Of a DNA stretch of 20,825 nucleotides, positions 14,413 through 20,825 are shown one piece after another. The translations under genes were made by a program, and so were the position numbers. Source of the DNA: Desulfurococcales archaeon (GTDB lineage Archaea > Thermoproteota > Thermoprotei_A > Sulfolobales > Desulfurococcaceae); contig WAML01000105.1 of assembly GCA_015522345.1 (NCBI GenBank), positions 1 through 20,825 on the forward strand. Reading direction: 5' to 3'. Positions within the stretch are counted from its first letter, which is position 1, and the number at the start of each line of letters is the position of its first letter. Under the pieces are notes generated by a model, which saw only the letters and a list, made by a program, of their open reading frames with translations, made no database searches and was not told where the DNA came from.

Positions 14413-14841
14413 TTAAAAAGCTTTCAAAGTAGTTTCTGCGCCACAGGCAAGGCATTTTAGCTTGAATACCTTACCTATTTTCTCTAGTACAGTAAATCTA
14501 CTGCCACATGTAGGGCATATAACATATGTTTTCACGAATCTATTTATTAACGTATTTATTATAGTTGATGAAAACCTTCCCTGTAGAATCAATGCCCCCG
14601 ACTCATCAATTGTGCCTGGTACTGCTAGTTCTTTCACAAAATACCTCATCAGTAACTTTGGATCTCTATTAAGTATGTCTGCTATACTAGTGAAGTTCCG
14701 TATAATGGTTTTTCCACCGACCAACAATACTTCTGCTCTAGGTATCTCAAACGTTTCTTTACCTATAGCTTTCTTAGGTATTCTAGAATATGCTCTATCA
14801 AGCAGTTCCTCATAACTATACTCTATAACTTTCTTAGCCAT
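14413..14841 (-). CDS. eif2b: Translation initiation factor aIF2, beta subunit
   Basis: This 142-residue protein has the aIF2-beta layout: a short N-terminal helix (YSYEELLDRAYSRIP) that docks on the gamma subunit, an alpha/beta core with ADILNRDPKLLMRYFVKEL, and a C-terminal zinc ribbon with CPTC (109-112) and CLAC (130-133). The aIF2 heterotrimer delivers initiator tRNA to the ribosome. ATG at 14841 is chosen, with GGGGT upstream. A GTG at 14856 would add five residues. It is divergent from the methylthiotransferase gene and converges on the unknown membrane protein, with only 13 bases between their stops. The gene symbol follows common archaeal usage for the beta subunit. Confidence 0.95.
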   Translation of the reverse strand: MAKKVIEYSYEELLDRAYSRIPKKAIGKETFEIPRAEVLLVGGKTIIRNFTSIADILNRDPKLLMRYFVKELAVPGTIDESGALILQGRFSSTIINTLINRFVKTYVICPTCGSRFTVLEKIGKVFKLKCLACGAETTLKAF

Positions 14842-14939
14842 ATCCTTGTACCCCACTCAATTCTTGTTTACCGGATAGGATTTAGGGGGGAAGAGTATAT
14901 TCTATGTTTCGGTTAGATAGATAACACGGGTATACATGT

Positions 14940-16226
14940 ATGGCTAGAGTATATATAGAAACCTATGGATGTGCGCTGAACCACGGAGATACATATATTA
15001 TGAAGACTGTGTTGGCGGGGAGAGGCCATAGTATAGTTGATGATATAGCGTTAGCTGATACAATAATAATCAATACTTGTACTGTTAGAATGGAGACTGA
15101 ACAGAGAATGCTCTATAGAATAAAGAATTTATACGATACTGCAGTAAAGACTGGGAAGAAATTGATCGTTGCTGGTTGTCTAGCTAAAGCAGAACCATAT
15201 ATTGTATCAAAGATAGCTCCTAATGCAAGCCTTGTATCACCACAAAATGTATCAAAAATATACATTGCAGTCGAATCCCCTGGAAAAACAATACTTCTAC
15301 AAGGTAAGAGAGATAGGAGCATACTTGGAGTATGGATGGATAATAGAATAGGTGTTGTACCAATACAAGAGGGTTGTCTTGGAAACTGTAGTTTCTGTAT
15401 AGTAAAGAATGCTCGTAGAAAACTAGTAAGTTACCCAATTAATGCAGTAGTTGATACAGTTAAAAAACTTGTAGAGAAAGGAGCTGTAGAAATAGAGTTG
15501 ACTGGACAAGATACAGCAGCCTACGGACTAGACCTGTATTCTAATCAAGTACTTCCAGAGCTCTTAGAGAAAATCATTGAATTACCAGGAAACTATATGA
15601 TTAGAATCGGTATGATGAATCCAAATACATTAAAGCCAATACTAGATAAGTTAATCAATGTTATAAAGCATCCTAGAATCTATAAATTCCTACATATACC
15701 TCTACAAAGCGGAAGCAATAAAGTATTGAAGATCATGAATAGACAATATACTGTCGAAGAATACATAGAAATAGTAAAAGAGCTTCGTAAGAAAATACCC
15801 GATATAGTTATTGCAACAGATATAATAGTCGGTCATCCAGGAGAAGATGATGATGATTTCAATGAAACACTTAATGTCCTTAGAGAACTCGAGATTGATA
15901 GAGTCCATGTAGCACAATACACTATAAGACCAAATACTCTATCAGCTAAACTGCCGCAAATAAGTTCTAGAGTAAAGAAGAAGCGTATGAAGAAAATACT
16001 TGAAGTAATTGATGAAATTGGTAGAAAGAAACATAGTGTATATTATGGGAAAATAGTTACAGCGTTTATTACTGAATATCATAGAGGAAATTATGTGGGA
16101 AGACTAGTTAACTACACACCTGTAATTATAATGAATTCCACGGATAATCTAGCCTTCGGTAAATGGGTTAAAGTACGTGTAACTGATTATACATTCTATG
16201 ATTTAAGGGGAGAATTAATCAAGTAA
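14940..16226 (+). CDS. tRNA N6-threonylcarbamoyladenosine (t6A37) methylthiotransferase, archaeal CDKAL1/MtaB type
   Basis: This is a radical-SAM methylthiotransferase, the MiaB-like family of archaea and eukaryotes, converting t6A37 to ms2t6A in ANN-decoding tRNAs. The N-terminal domain has C11, C47 and C80, ligands of the auxiliary iron-sulphur cluster. The radical-SAM motif is C146-x3-C150-x2-C153 (GCLGNCSFC). TGQDTAAYG and HIPLQSGSNKVLKIMNR are family signatures, and a TRAM-like domain occupies about residues 365-428. The length of 428 aa is normal. ATG start; no strong ribosome-binding site, but a TATA-like agtatatt lies about 45 bases upstream. It is divergent from aIF2-beta. Confidence 0.95.
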   Translation: MARVYIETYGCALNHGDTYIMKTVLAGRGHSIVDDIALADTIIINTCTVRMETEQRMLYRIKNLYDTAVKTGKKLIVAGCLAKAEPYIVSKIAPNASLVSPQNVSKIYIAVESPGKTILLQGKRDRSILGVWMDNRIGVVPIQEGCLGNCSFCIVKNARRKLVSYPINAVVDTVKKLVEKGAVEIELTGQDTAAYGLDLYSNQVLPELLEKIIELPGNYMIRIGMMNPNTLKPILDKLINVIKHPRIYKFLHIPLQSGSNKVLKIMNRQYTVEEYIEIVKELRKKIPDIVIATDIIVGHPGEDDDDFNETLNVLRELEIDRVHVAQYTIRPNTLSAKLPQISSRVKKKRMKKILEVIDEIGRKKHSVYYGKIVTAFITEYHRGNYVGRLVNYTPVIIMNSTDNLAFGKWVKVRVTDYTFYDLRGELIK

Positions 16227-16233
16227 CGTTTAT

Positions 16234-17028
16234 TTAATAACTTATTTCTATAACTGGTTCATAACTACTTAGTTCTCCACGTAATACATCAAGTAGTTTA
16301 GTTATATCCGATAATCTAATTGGTAGAGATAAAGCTATAGCATTAATGGTTACTACAGCACTATCTTTTGTAACTTTTTCAATAACTACTTGTGACTCAT
16401 TTATTCTAAATACATTGATTAACCCATGCTTGAATACATCAATGATTTTATCTATAGCGTTTCTTAGAGAATCTTCTCCTGATATACGTAGTGTTATCTT
16501 TATTGGAATAGATGGAACAGTTTCTCTTACAACAGCATTTACTAATAGCGAATTAGCGACAAAAACTCTATTGCCATAGACGTCTTCTATAGTTGTTGAA
16601 AAAGGCTCCATAGACACTATACGCCCATATATTGGTTTAAATTGATTAGGGAGTCTTATTTCTAGATAACGTCCTTTAATATACTTCAGTAGTTGAAGAG
16701 AAATATATGCTGTAAACCCTCTTATTTCATAGAAGAACATAGTCACTATTAATACAGCAATTAAAAACACTACTACATATACCGTTAAAGCAGCGGTATA
16801 CGCTTGTACAATAACGAGTATAGCTATTATTATGGAGGCTGTATCAAGTATTCTAAATAACGTTATACGCGTCCCTATACCAATGATCCCTCTATTGTAT
16901 AAAGTGGTTATTAGTCTACCAATCAATATTCTTGCTATAAACAGTATTAGCAACGATATTATGACTGGGGCTAGAAACTCTAGTGTTGGAGTTAAAGGCG
17001 GGAGTGTGAAATTAAACTCCACTTTCAT
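16234..17028 (-). CDS. MscS-like small-conductance mechanosensitive channel
   Basis: This membrane protein of about 264 residues has predicted helices at about 18-38, 62-80 and 82-101. A beta domain follows, reading KGRYLEIRLP...YGRIVSMEPFSTTIEDVYGNRVFVANSLL, which fits the MscS pattern of a G-x-V strand, a T-x-I strand, then a (P/A)N-S-x-L end. A C-terminal alpha/beta cap follows. MscS channels release solutes on hypo-osmotic shock. The ATG at 17028 is preferred; it shares one base with the TrkA stop (TGATG), and AAGGG lies just upstream, so it is translationally coupled to the RCK protein. The pore helix lacks an obvious Gly/Ala zipper, and the channel assignment is by family layout. Confidence 0.75.
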   Translation of the reverse strand: MKVEFNFTLPPLTPTLEFLAPVIISLLILFIARILIGRLITTLYNRGIIGIGTRITLFRILDTASIIIAILVIVQAYTAALTVYVVVFLIAVLIVTMFFYEIRGFTAYISLQLLKYIKGRYLEIRLPNQFKPIYGRIVSMEPFSTTIEDVYGNRVFVANSLLVNAVVRETVPSIPIKITLRISGEDSLRNAIDKIIDVFKHGLINVFRINESQVVIEKVTKDSAVVTINAIALSLPIRLSDITKLLDVLRGELSSYEPVIEISY

Positions 17029-17672
17029 CAACCCTTAAAATATTTCACTACATCAGGCGATCTAGCTAGTACTAGTAATTGGTACCCACTCTTCAATAAA
17101 GTATCTTCTACAGGATAGTATATTTGAGAACCATCGAATAAAAGTATGACTTTAACGTCTTCAGGTAATCCTAGTTCAGAAATCTTTAATCCATTAGCTC
17201 TATCAGTATCGGCCAGTGTAATCAAGTATAAACTATATTCGCCGAAAGTACCTAGTGTATAAGGCTCTCTTATAGACTGTAGATAATTAGCTATCATAGT
17301 TGCTACAAGCGATGGCTGACAAATAGGTACTCCAAGCCCTAAGTTTATCAATAATTCTGCAATTCTTACATCAGTTACTTTAGCTATTCTAAAAGGCACA
17401 TTATACATCTTAGCTATCGCTAGTACGAATAAATTAATCTCGTTTTTACCAGTTAACGCAATAACAACGTCTATATCATCCATTCTAACATCTGATGTAT
17501 AGAGAGATACATCTGTTGCATCACGGTCAATAACGTATACGTCATACTTTAGAGCCAGGTCCTTACGCCTAGAAGGATCTTTTTCAACAACTATTACTTC
17601 ATGTTCTTTAAGATTTAGTCTAGATAAAAGTTCTTCTGCAACAGCCCCTCCACCAATTATAAGTATTCTCAA
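17028..17672 (-). CDS. trkA: TrkA-like RCK-domain potassium transport regulator
   Basis: This 214-residue protein has an N-terminal RCK/Rossmann domain (IIGGGAVAEELLSRLN, with acidic residue in VVEKDPSR and the ALTGKNEINLFVLAIAK block), then an RCK-C (TrkA-C) domain from about residue 135 (LGTFGEYSLYLITLADTD, SGYQLLVLARS). Single-unit TrkA proteins gate the TrkH channel in response to ADP/ATP or NAD. The nucleotide loop reads G-x-G-x-x-A; the third glycine is replaced. Start is TTG with GGAGGT in good position. It lies 167 bases downstream of TrkH and directly upstream of the MscS-like gene. Confidence 0.93.
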   Translation of the reverse strand: MRILIIGGGAVAEELLSRLNLKEHEVIVVEKDPSRRKDLALKYDVYVIDRDATDVSLYTSDVRMDDIDVVIALTGKNEINLFVLAIAKMYNVPFRIAKVTDVRIAELLINLGLGVPICQPSLVATMIANYLQSIREPYTLGTFGEYSLYLITLADTDRANGLKISELGLPEDVKVILLFDGSQIYYPVEDTLLKSGYQLLVLARSPDVVKYFKG

Positions 17673-17839
17673 TATACAACCTCCATACTATTTATACACA
17701 ATCTACTCAGCTAATTCTTTGAAGTTATTTACCTCCTCTATACTCTATCTTAATGAGGGAATATATAATGACTGCGTTGTAGCACAGGCTATTCATGGAA
17801 TTCGAGTAACTACTAGCTAGTATAGAATAAGCAAGTTAG
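17673..17839. other. Intergenic region between TrkH and TrkA genes
   Basis: No gene is seen in these 167 bases. A perfect 12-bp palindrome TACTAGCTAGTA (17811-17822) lies just past the TrkH stop. On the minus strand, TATA-like TATAAATA (17689-17696) is close to the TrkA start, so TrkA may have its own promoter as well as read-through from TrkH. Confidence 0.35.
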
Positions 17840-19276
17840 CTAATAAAGCATTTTCAATGCTCTTCTACCAGTCACATACGCTATCAATAGAATTAGCTGT
17901 ACATACTCTAGACGCCCTAGAAGCATTAGTATCATTATAGTTATCTTTACTCCTACAGGAGCTAGTGGAGATACTACTCCCGTACTTAATCCAACACATC
18001 CGGCAGCCGATGTAGCTTCAAATAATGTATCTATGAAGCTATAGCCTAGGCTACTCATATATAGTGCTCCAAAGAATATCATTGTACCATGAAGTATTAT
18101 GAAGAGGAGTGCCTGTGATAGCTCGCTCTCAGAAAGAGGTGATCCATCAATAGACATTCTCTTCTCAATAGGAGCTGCTAAAACTGATTTAACAGCTACG
18201 TCCTTTAACTTCTTAAACACTATTAGTAATCTTATAGCCTTTATACCTCCAGCTGTAGAAAACATCATTCCCCCAATAAACATTCCCGCTATAATAACTG
18301 CTTTAGTAGTATCGGCTAATTCTCCTATAGAACCAATACTATAGCCAGTAGTAGTCATACCAGATATAAAGTTGAAGCTTCCAGCAACAATAGAGTAGAT
18401 AAGGTCTTTCCCTTCAACATATATGTAGGATAATATAGTCAATACTGTTAAGAAGACCATTGAATATACATAAGCCTTGAATTCCTCGCTCTTCAACAAA
18501 ATCTTTATCTCACCTTTAAACACTCTGGCTATTACATAAAAGTTCATTCCACCAATAAACATGAATATCATTACAGGTACATATGTTAGTGGAGCGCGTT
18601 CAAATATAACTTGGTAACCAGCATCATATGTTGACATACCGCCTGTAGCTATAGTTGTTAGTATATGGTTGAAGGCTTCGTATAAGTTCATGCCAGTATA
18701 TAGATATGATATTAAACCAGCTATAGTTAGTACAAGGTATATTCTTATTAATAGCTTAGCTGTTTTGTAGAATGACGCTTCAATTTTAACAGGTCTCTCA
18801 ACACCATAAGCTCCTCTACCTATATGGTAGAAATAAGGGAATATAACCATAGCGAATACAACGAATCCTAATTCTCCACTCCATTGCATAATACTCCTCC
18901 AAGTAACAATAGATGGTTTCATAGTATCCAGTCCTTGTAGAACAGTAAAACCTGTTCCTGTAAAACCACTTATACTCTCAAACCAAGCATCTATAAACGA
19001 TACATTAATAGTATACATTAAGACGATGGCTCCTTCCAGAGAAATCAGGGGCCACGCAAGAGATACAACAACAAGACTATCCTGTAGAGACAAGGGTTGT
19101 GCAGTAAGTTTTTCTGAAGCAACTCCAACTAGTATAAGTATAGCTCCTGCTATAAGGAAAGGCATTGATATAGGGTCTCCTGTAATAACATCAATTAATG
19201 GAACACTAAACATTAAAACACCGAGTATACCCTCTAACCCACCAATAGACTTCGCTATACCACGCCAATTAAGCAA
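17840..19276 (-). CDS. trkH: TrkH-family potassium uptake channel subunit
   Basis: This 478-residue integral membrane protein has the four pseudo-repeats of the SKT superfamily. Selectivity-filter segments are visible as FTGTGF (105-110), TIATGGMS (208-215), TTTGYS (308-313) and GCVGLST (426-432). Each presents the key glycine. The conserved FIGGMMFSTAGGIKAIRL and FIGGMNFYV blocks are also present. It moves potassium inward, gated by the TrkA/RCK ring encoded next. The start is TTG with a G-rich stretch (GGGGGTAGG) upstream on that strand. The complete length matches the family. Confidence 0.96.
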   Translation of the reverse strand: MLNWRGIAKSIGGLEGILGVLMFSVPLIDVITGDPISMPFLIAGAILILVGVASEKLTAQPLSLQDSLVVVSLAWPLISLEGAIVLMYTINVSFIDAWFESISGFTGTGFTVLQGLDTMKPSIVTWRSIMQWSGELGFVVFAMVIFPYFYHIGRGAYGVERPVKIEASFYKTAKLLIRIYLVLTIAGLISYLYTGMNLYEAFNHILTTIATGGMSTYDAGYQVIFERAPLTYVPVMIFMFIGGMNFYVIARVFKGEIKILLKSEEFKAYVYSMVFLTVLTILSYIYVEGKDLIYSIVAGSFNFISGMTTTGYSIGSIGELADTTKAVIIAGMFIGGMMFSTAGGIKAIRLLIVFKKLKDVAVKSVLAAPIEKRMSIDGSPLSESELSQALLFIILHGTMIFFGALYMSSLGYSFIDTLFEATSAAGCVGLSTGVVSPLAPVGVKITIMILMLLGRLEYVQLILLIAYVTGRRALKMLY

Positions 19277-19330
19277 CTACCTACCCCCTAGCACTAGAGC
19301 CTATGCTTATTACTAGCTCTAGAACACTAC

Positions 19331-19374
19331 ATACTCTATACGAAATACACATATATAGATTGATTATAGAGTAT
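19331..19374. repeat. 10-bp inverted repeat upstream of TrkH
   Basis: ATACTCTATA (19331-19340) and TATAGAGTAT (19365-19374) are perfect reverse complements separated by 24 bases, about 55-100 bases upstream of the TrkH start. Shorter forms of the same word recur elsewhere in the window, so chance pairing is possible. Confidence 0.4.
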
Positions 19375-19405
19375 TTTAGGTTTAAGAAACAACTATAGGT
19401 AATTA

Positions 19406-19426
19406 TCGTCAAAAAGTATTTGACGA
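19406..19426. promoter_or_regulatory. Operator-like palindrome TCGTCAAA-n5-TTTGACGA
   Basis: This perfect 8-bp inverted repeat (19406-19413 and 19419-19426) around a 5-base spacer has the size and symmetry of a dimeric winged-helix regulator site. It lies about 20 bases upstream of the likely TATA element (19432-19443) of the plus-strand gene, and so is placed to affect initiation there. Confidence 0.5.
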
Positions 19427-19479
19427 AACAACATTATTTAATTACCCATAACAATATGAATTTTTGGTGCTAACTAGAT

Positions 19480-20445
19480 TTGAAGCTAGTGGAGAGAACG
19501 CTAAGAAAGCCATCGCTTACGTCAATATTTCTGCTCATACTTATACTAACAGCATCTATATCATCAATAATTATAGTATATACTATGTTTTACCGAGGAA
19601 CCTTGTCTGAAGAAAGGAATATAGCATATATTCCAAGGCTCTTCATAAAAACAATCATATACTTAAATACTACATCAAATGATCTAGTTAAACTACTCAA
19701 TAGATCCTTAGAAAAACCAGCGATACCAGAAGAGTCAATAACTAAATTAATTATAGAACTTAAGAACTATACTCTATCTCTAGAAGGAATTACTCCTCTT
19801 GAACAAAAACTAGAGAATATGAGTATAAACTATCTCCACATAGCAATTGCTACTAAGAACCTAAGTAAAACACTTTCTCTACTCAATAGTACCTACGACT
19901 ATATGGAAGATAGTTTGAAAGCATTAACTAAATGTGAAGTAGGTAGAGCAATAAATATATTCAATAACATCAGCAATAGAATAAGTTCTATGGAAGAGCA
20001 TCTAATAAATGCATATAATGAACTTAGTCTAGTAGATGATAAATTTCTTGGATCACGTGAGCATGTGAGGCTGAAGAATAAAGCTATGGAAACTATTAAT
20101 GAAGTCCTAGGAATAACAAGTAAGTATAAAGAATTATTCAAGAATATAAAGAGGGATAGAGAAAGTTTTGAAAAAGCTTGCAGAATTTCAGTAAAGGGGT
20201 TAAATGAAGTAAGTGGAATGAGTAGTAGTGATTTAAATGACTTAATAAATAGAATCGATAACCTAATAAGTAAAATACCCTACAATACCAACAACTATGA
20301 ATTAACAGACGAGTACAATGAATTATACTCTATGCTATCCTCTTTAGCCAAGAGCCTAGAAGAAGTAGCGGGAATCAAACATAACGAAACTAGTGGTTCA
20401 GGTGGTACGTTAGGAGGATATAGAGAGGTACCAGAGAATGATTAA
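19480..20445 (+). CDS. Membrane-anchored extracytoplasmic coiled-coil protein
   Basis: This 321-residue protein has one N-terminal hydrophobic helix (about residues 14-37) and a long helical, coiled-coil-prone remainder, ending in a flexible Gly/Ser tail. About eight N-x-S/T sequons (for example NTT, NRS, NYT, NMS, NLS, NST) fall in the region after the helix, which fits N-glycosylation outside the cell. No family was recognised. The start is TTG with GGTG 11 bases upstream, downstream of a palindrome. Its stop overlaps the start of the VWA gene by 8 bases, so both are in one operon and the proteins probably work together at the cell surface. Confidence 0.7.
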   Translation: MKLVERTLRKPSLTSIFLLILILTASISSIIIVYTMFYRGTLSEERNIAYIPRLFIKTIIYLNTTSNDLVKLLNRSLEKPAIPEESITKLIIELKNYTLSLEGITPLEQKLENMSINYLHIAIATKNLSKTLSLLNSTYDYMEDSLKALTKCEVGRAINIFNNISNRISSMEEHLINAYNELSLVDDKFLGSREHVRLKNKAMETINEVLGITSKYKELFKNIKRDRESFEKACRISVKGLNEVSGMSSSDLNDLINRIDNLISKIPYNTNNYELTDEYNELYSMLSSLAKSLEEVAGIKHNETSGSGGTLGGYREVPEND

Positions 20446-20825
20446 ATTTCTCGAACCCTATGCATTACTTCTCCTAATACCAACTACCCTCTACATATAC
20501 GTAATACATAGGAAGATTCATCTAAGGAGAGCTCTACTTAGTAAAGCATATATTGTAGATACTTTGAAAAACTCTAGTAGATGGTATAAGACTTTATTGT
20601 TGATAAAAATAGTTCTATATCTTTTAATCCCCATAGTAATTGCTAGACCAGCTATTGTAACATATTCTTACATAGGCATAGATAGCGTGAATGATGTAAT
20701 TACATATAATAACGAATTACCTATAACACACATTATATTAATTGATGTCTCTAAAAGCATGAGTTATAGAGAAGTGTTAGTAGATAGATTATCTCTTACT
20801 AAAAAATTTATAGAGAAATACCTTA
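20438..20825 (+). CDS. VWA-domain membrane protein, 5' end only (truncated by window)
   Basis: The frame is open from ATG 20438 to the window edge, giving 129 codons. Two hydrophobic helices (about residues 7-23 and 51-70) are followed by a von Willebrand factor A domain start, HIILIDVSKSMSY, with the metal-site motif D103-x-S105-x-S107. This architecture matches BatA/BatB-like VWA proteins, often near MoxR ATPase and DUF58 genes, which may lie just beyond the window. GAGAGGT at 20423-20429 is a good ribosome-binding site. It overlaps the upstream gene by 8 bases. The protein continues past the window. Confidence 0.85.
   Translation, partial: MIKFLEPYALLLLIPTTLYIYVIHRKIHLRRALLSKAYIVDTLKNSSRWYKTLLLIKIVLYLLIPIVIARPAIVTYSYIGIDSVNDVITYNNELPITHIILIDVSKSMSYREVLVDRLSLTKKFIEKYL

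Larger units (their letters stand above)
19277..19479. other. Divergent intergenic region, TrkH versus coiled-coil gene
   Basis: These 203 bases hold promoters for both directions and two inverted repeats (separate entries), but no gene. A TATA-like attatttaatta (about 19432-19443) suits the plus-strand gene. Several A/T-rich runs at 19345-19380 could serve TrkH. No hairpin with a T-tract was seen. Confidence 0.45.

Overview
The window is visibly AT-rich archaeal chromosome. Archaeal-type translation factors (aIF5A, aIF1A, aIF2-beta), NMD3, RIO1, DUF424, a CCA-encoding tRNA gene spliced through a bulge-helix-bulge structure, GGTG/GGAGG ribosome-binding sites, TTG/GTG starts and TATA-driven short leaders together indicate a thermophilic crenarchaeote, probably Desulfurococcales-like. 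The order is inferred from style and not proven. No insertion sequence, CRISPR array or rRNA was seen.

Layout. 1-2.3 kb: aIF5A, two small membrane-anchored proteins of unknown function, and an AIM24/TIGR00266-family protein. 2.3-5.6 kb: a dihydrodipicolinate-reductase-like (2,4-diaminopentanoate dehydrogenase family) enzyme, a COG1926-type phosphoribosyltransferase and a large probable DUF2139 protein. 5.7-7.9 kb: a two-gene membrane redox pair (3-TM protein plus membrane-anchored SagB-type nitroreductase), divergent from a Cys-based tyrosine phosphatase followed by a GNAT acetyltransferase. 8.0-9.4 kb: the most unusual part. A tRNA-Asn(GUU) gene is split by about 216 nt of intervening sequence that reads as two consecutive introns, the first closed by a perfect 20-bp stem. 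It is followed by a TATA-driven GC-rich leader and a protein resembling Nmad3 nucleotide-modification-associated proteins.

9.4-14.9 kb: a tightly packed ribosome-biogenesis/translation operon on the minus strand (DUF424, NMD3, aIF1A, RIO1, Dim2/Pno1-like KH protein). Upstream of it, on opposite strands, lie an unknown protein with two C-terminal membrane helices and aIF2-beta. 14.9-16.2 kb: an archaeal MiaB/CDKAL1-like methylthiotransferase for t6A37. 16.2-19.3 kb: a potassium/ion cluster on the minus strand (TrkH, a TrkA/RCK regulator and a coupled MscS-like channel). 19.3-20.8 kb: a palindrome-bearing intergenic region, a sequon-rich membrane-anchored coiled-coil protein, and the 5' end of an overlapping VWA-domain membrane protein cut by the window edge.

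Together, the translation genes (initiation factors, 30S and 60S maturation factors, a tRNA modifier and a tRNA) form the housekeeping core. The Trk/MscS genes form an ion-homeostasis unit. The strongest candidates for something undescribed are the tRNA-Asn double intron and the leader plus Nmad3-like gene next to it.
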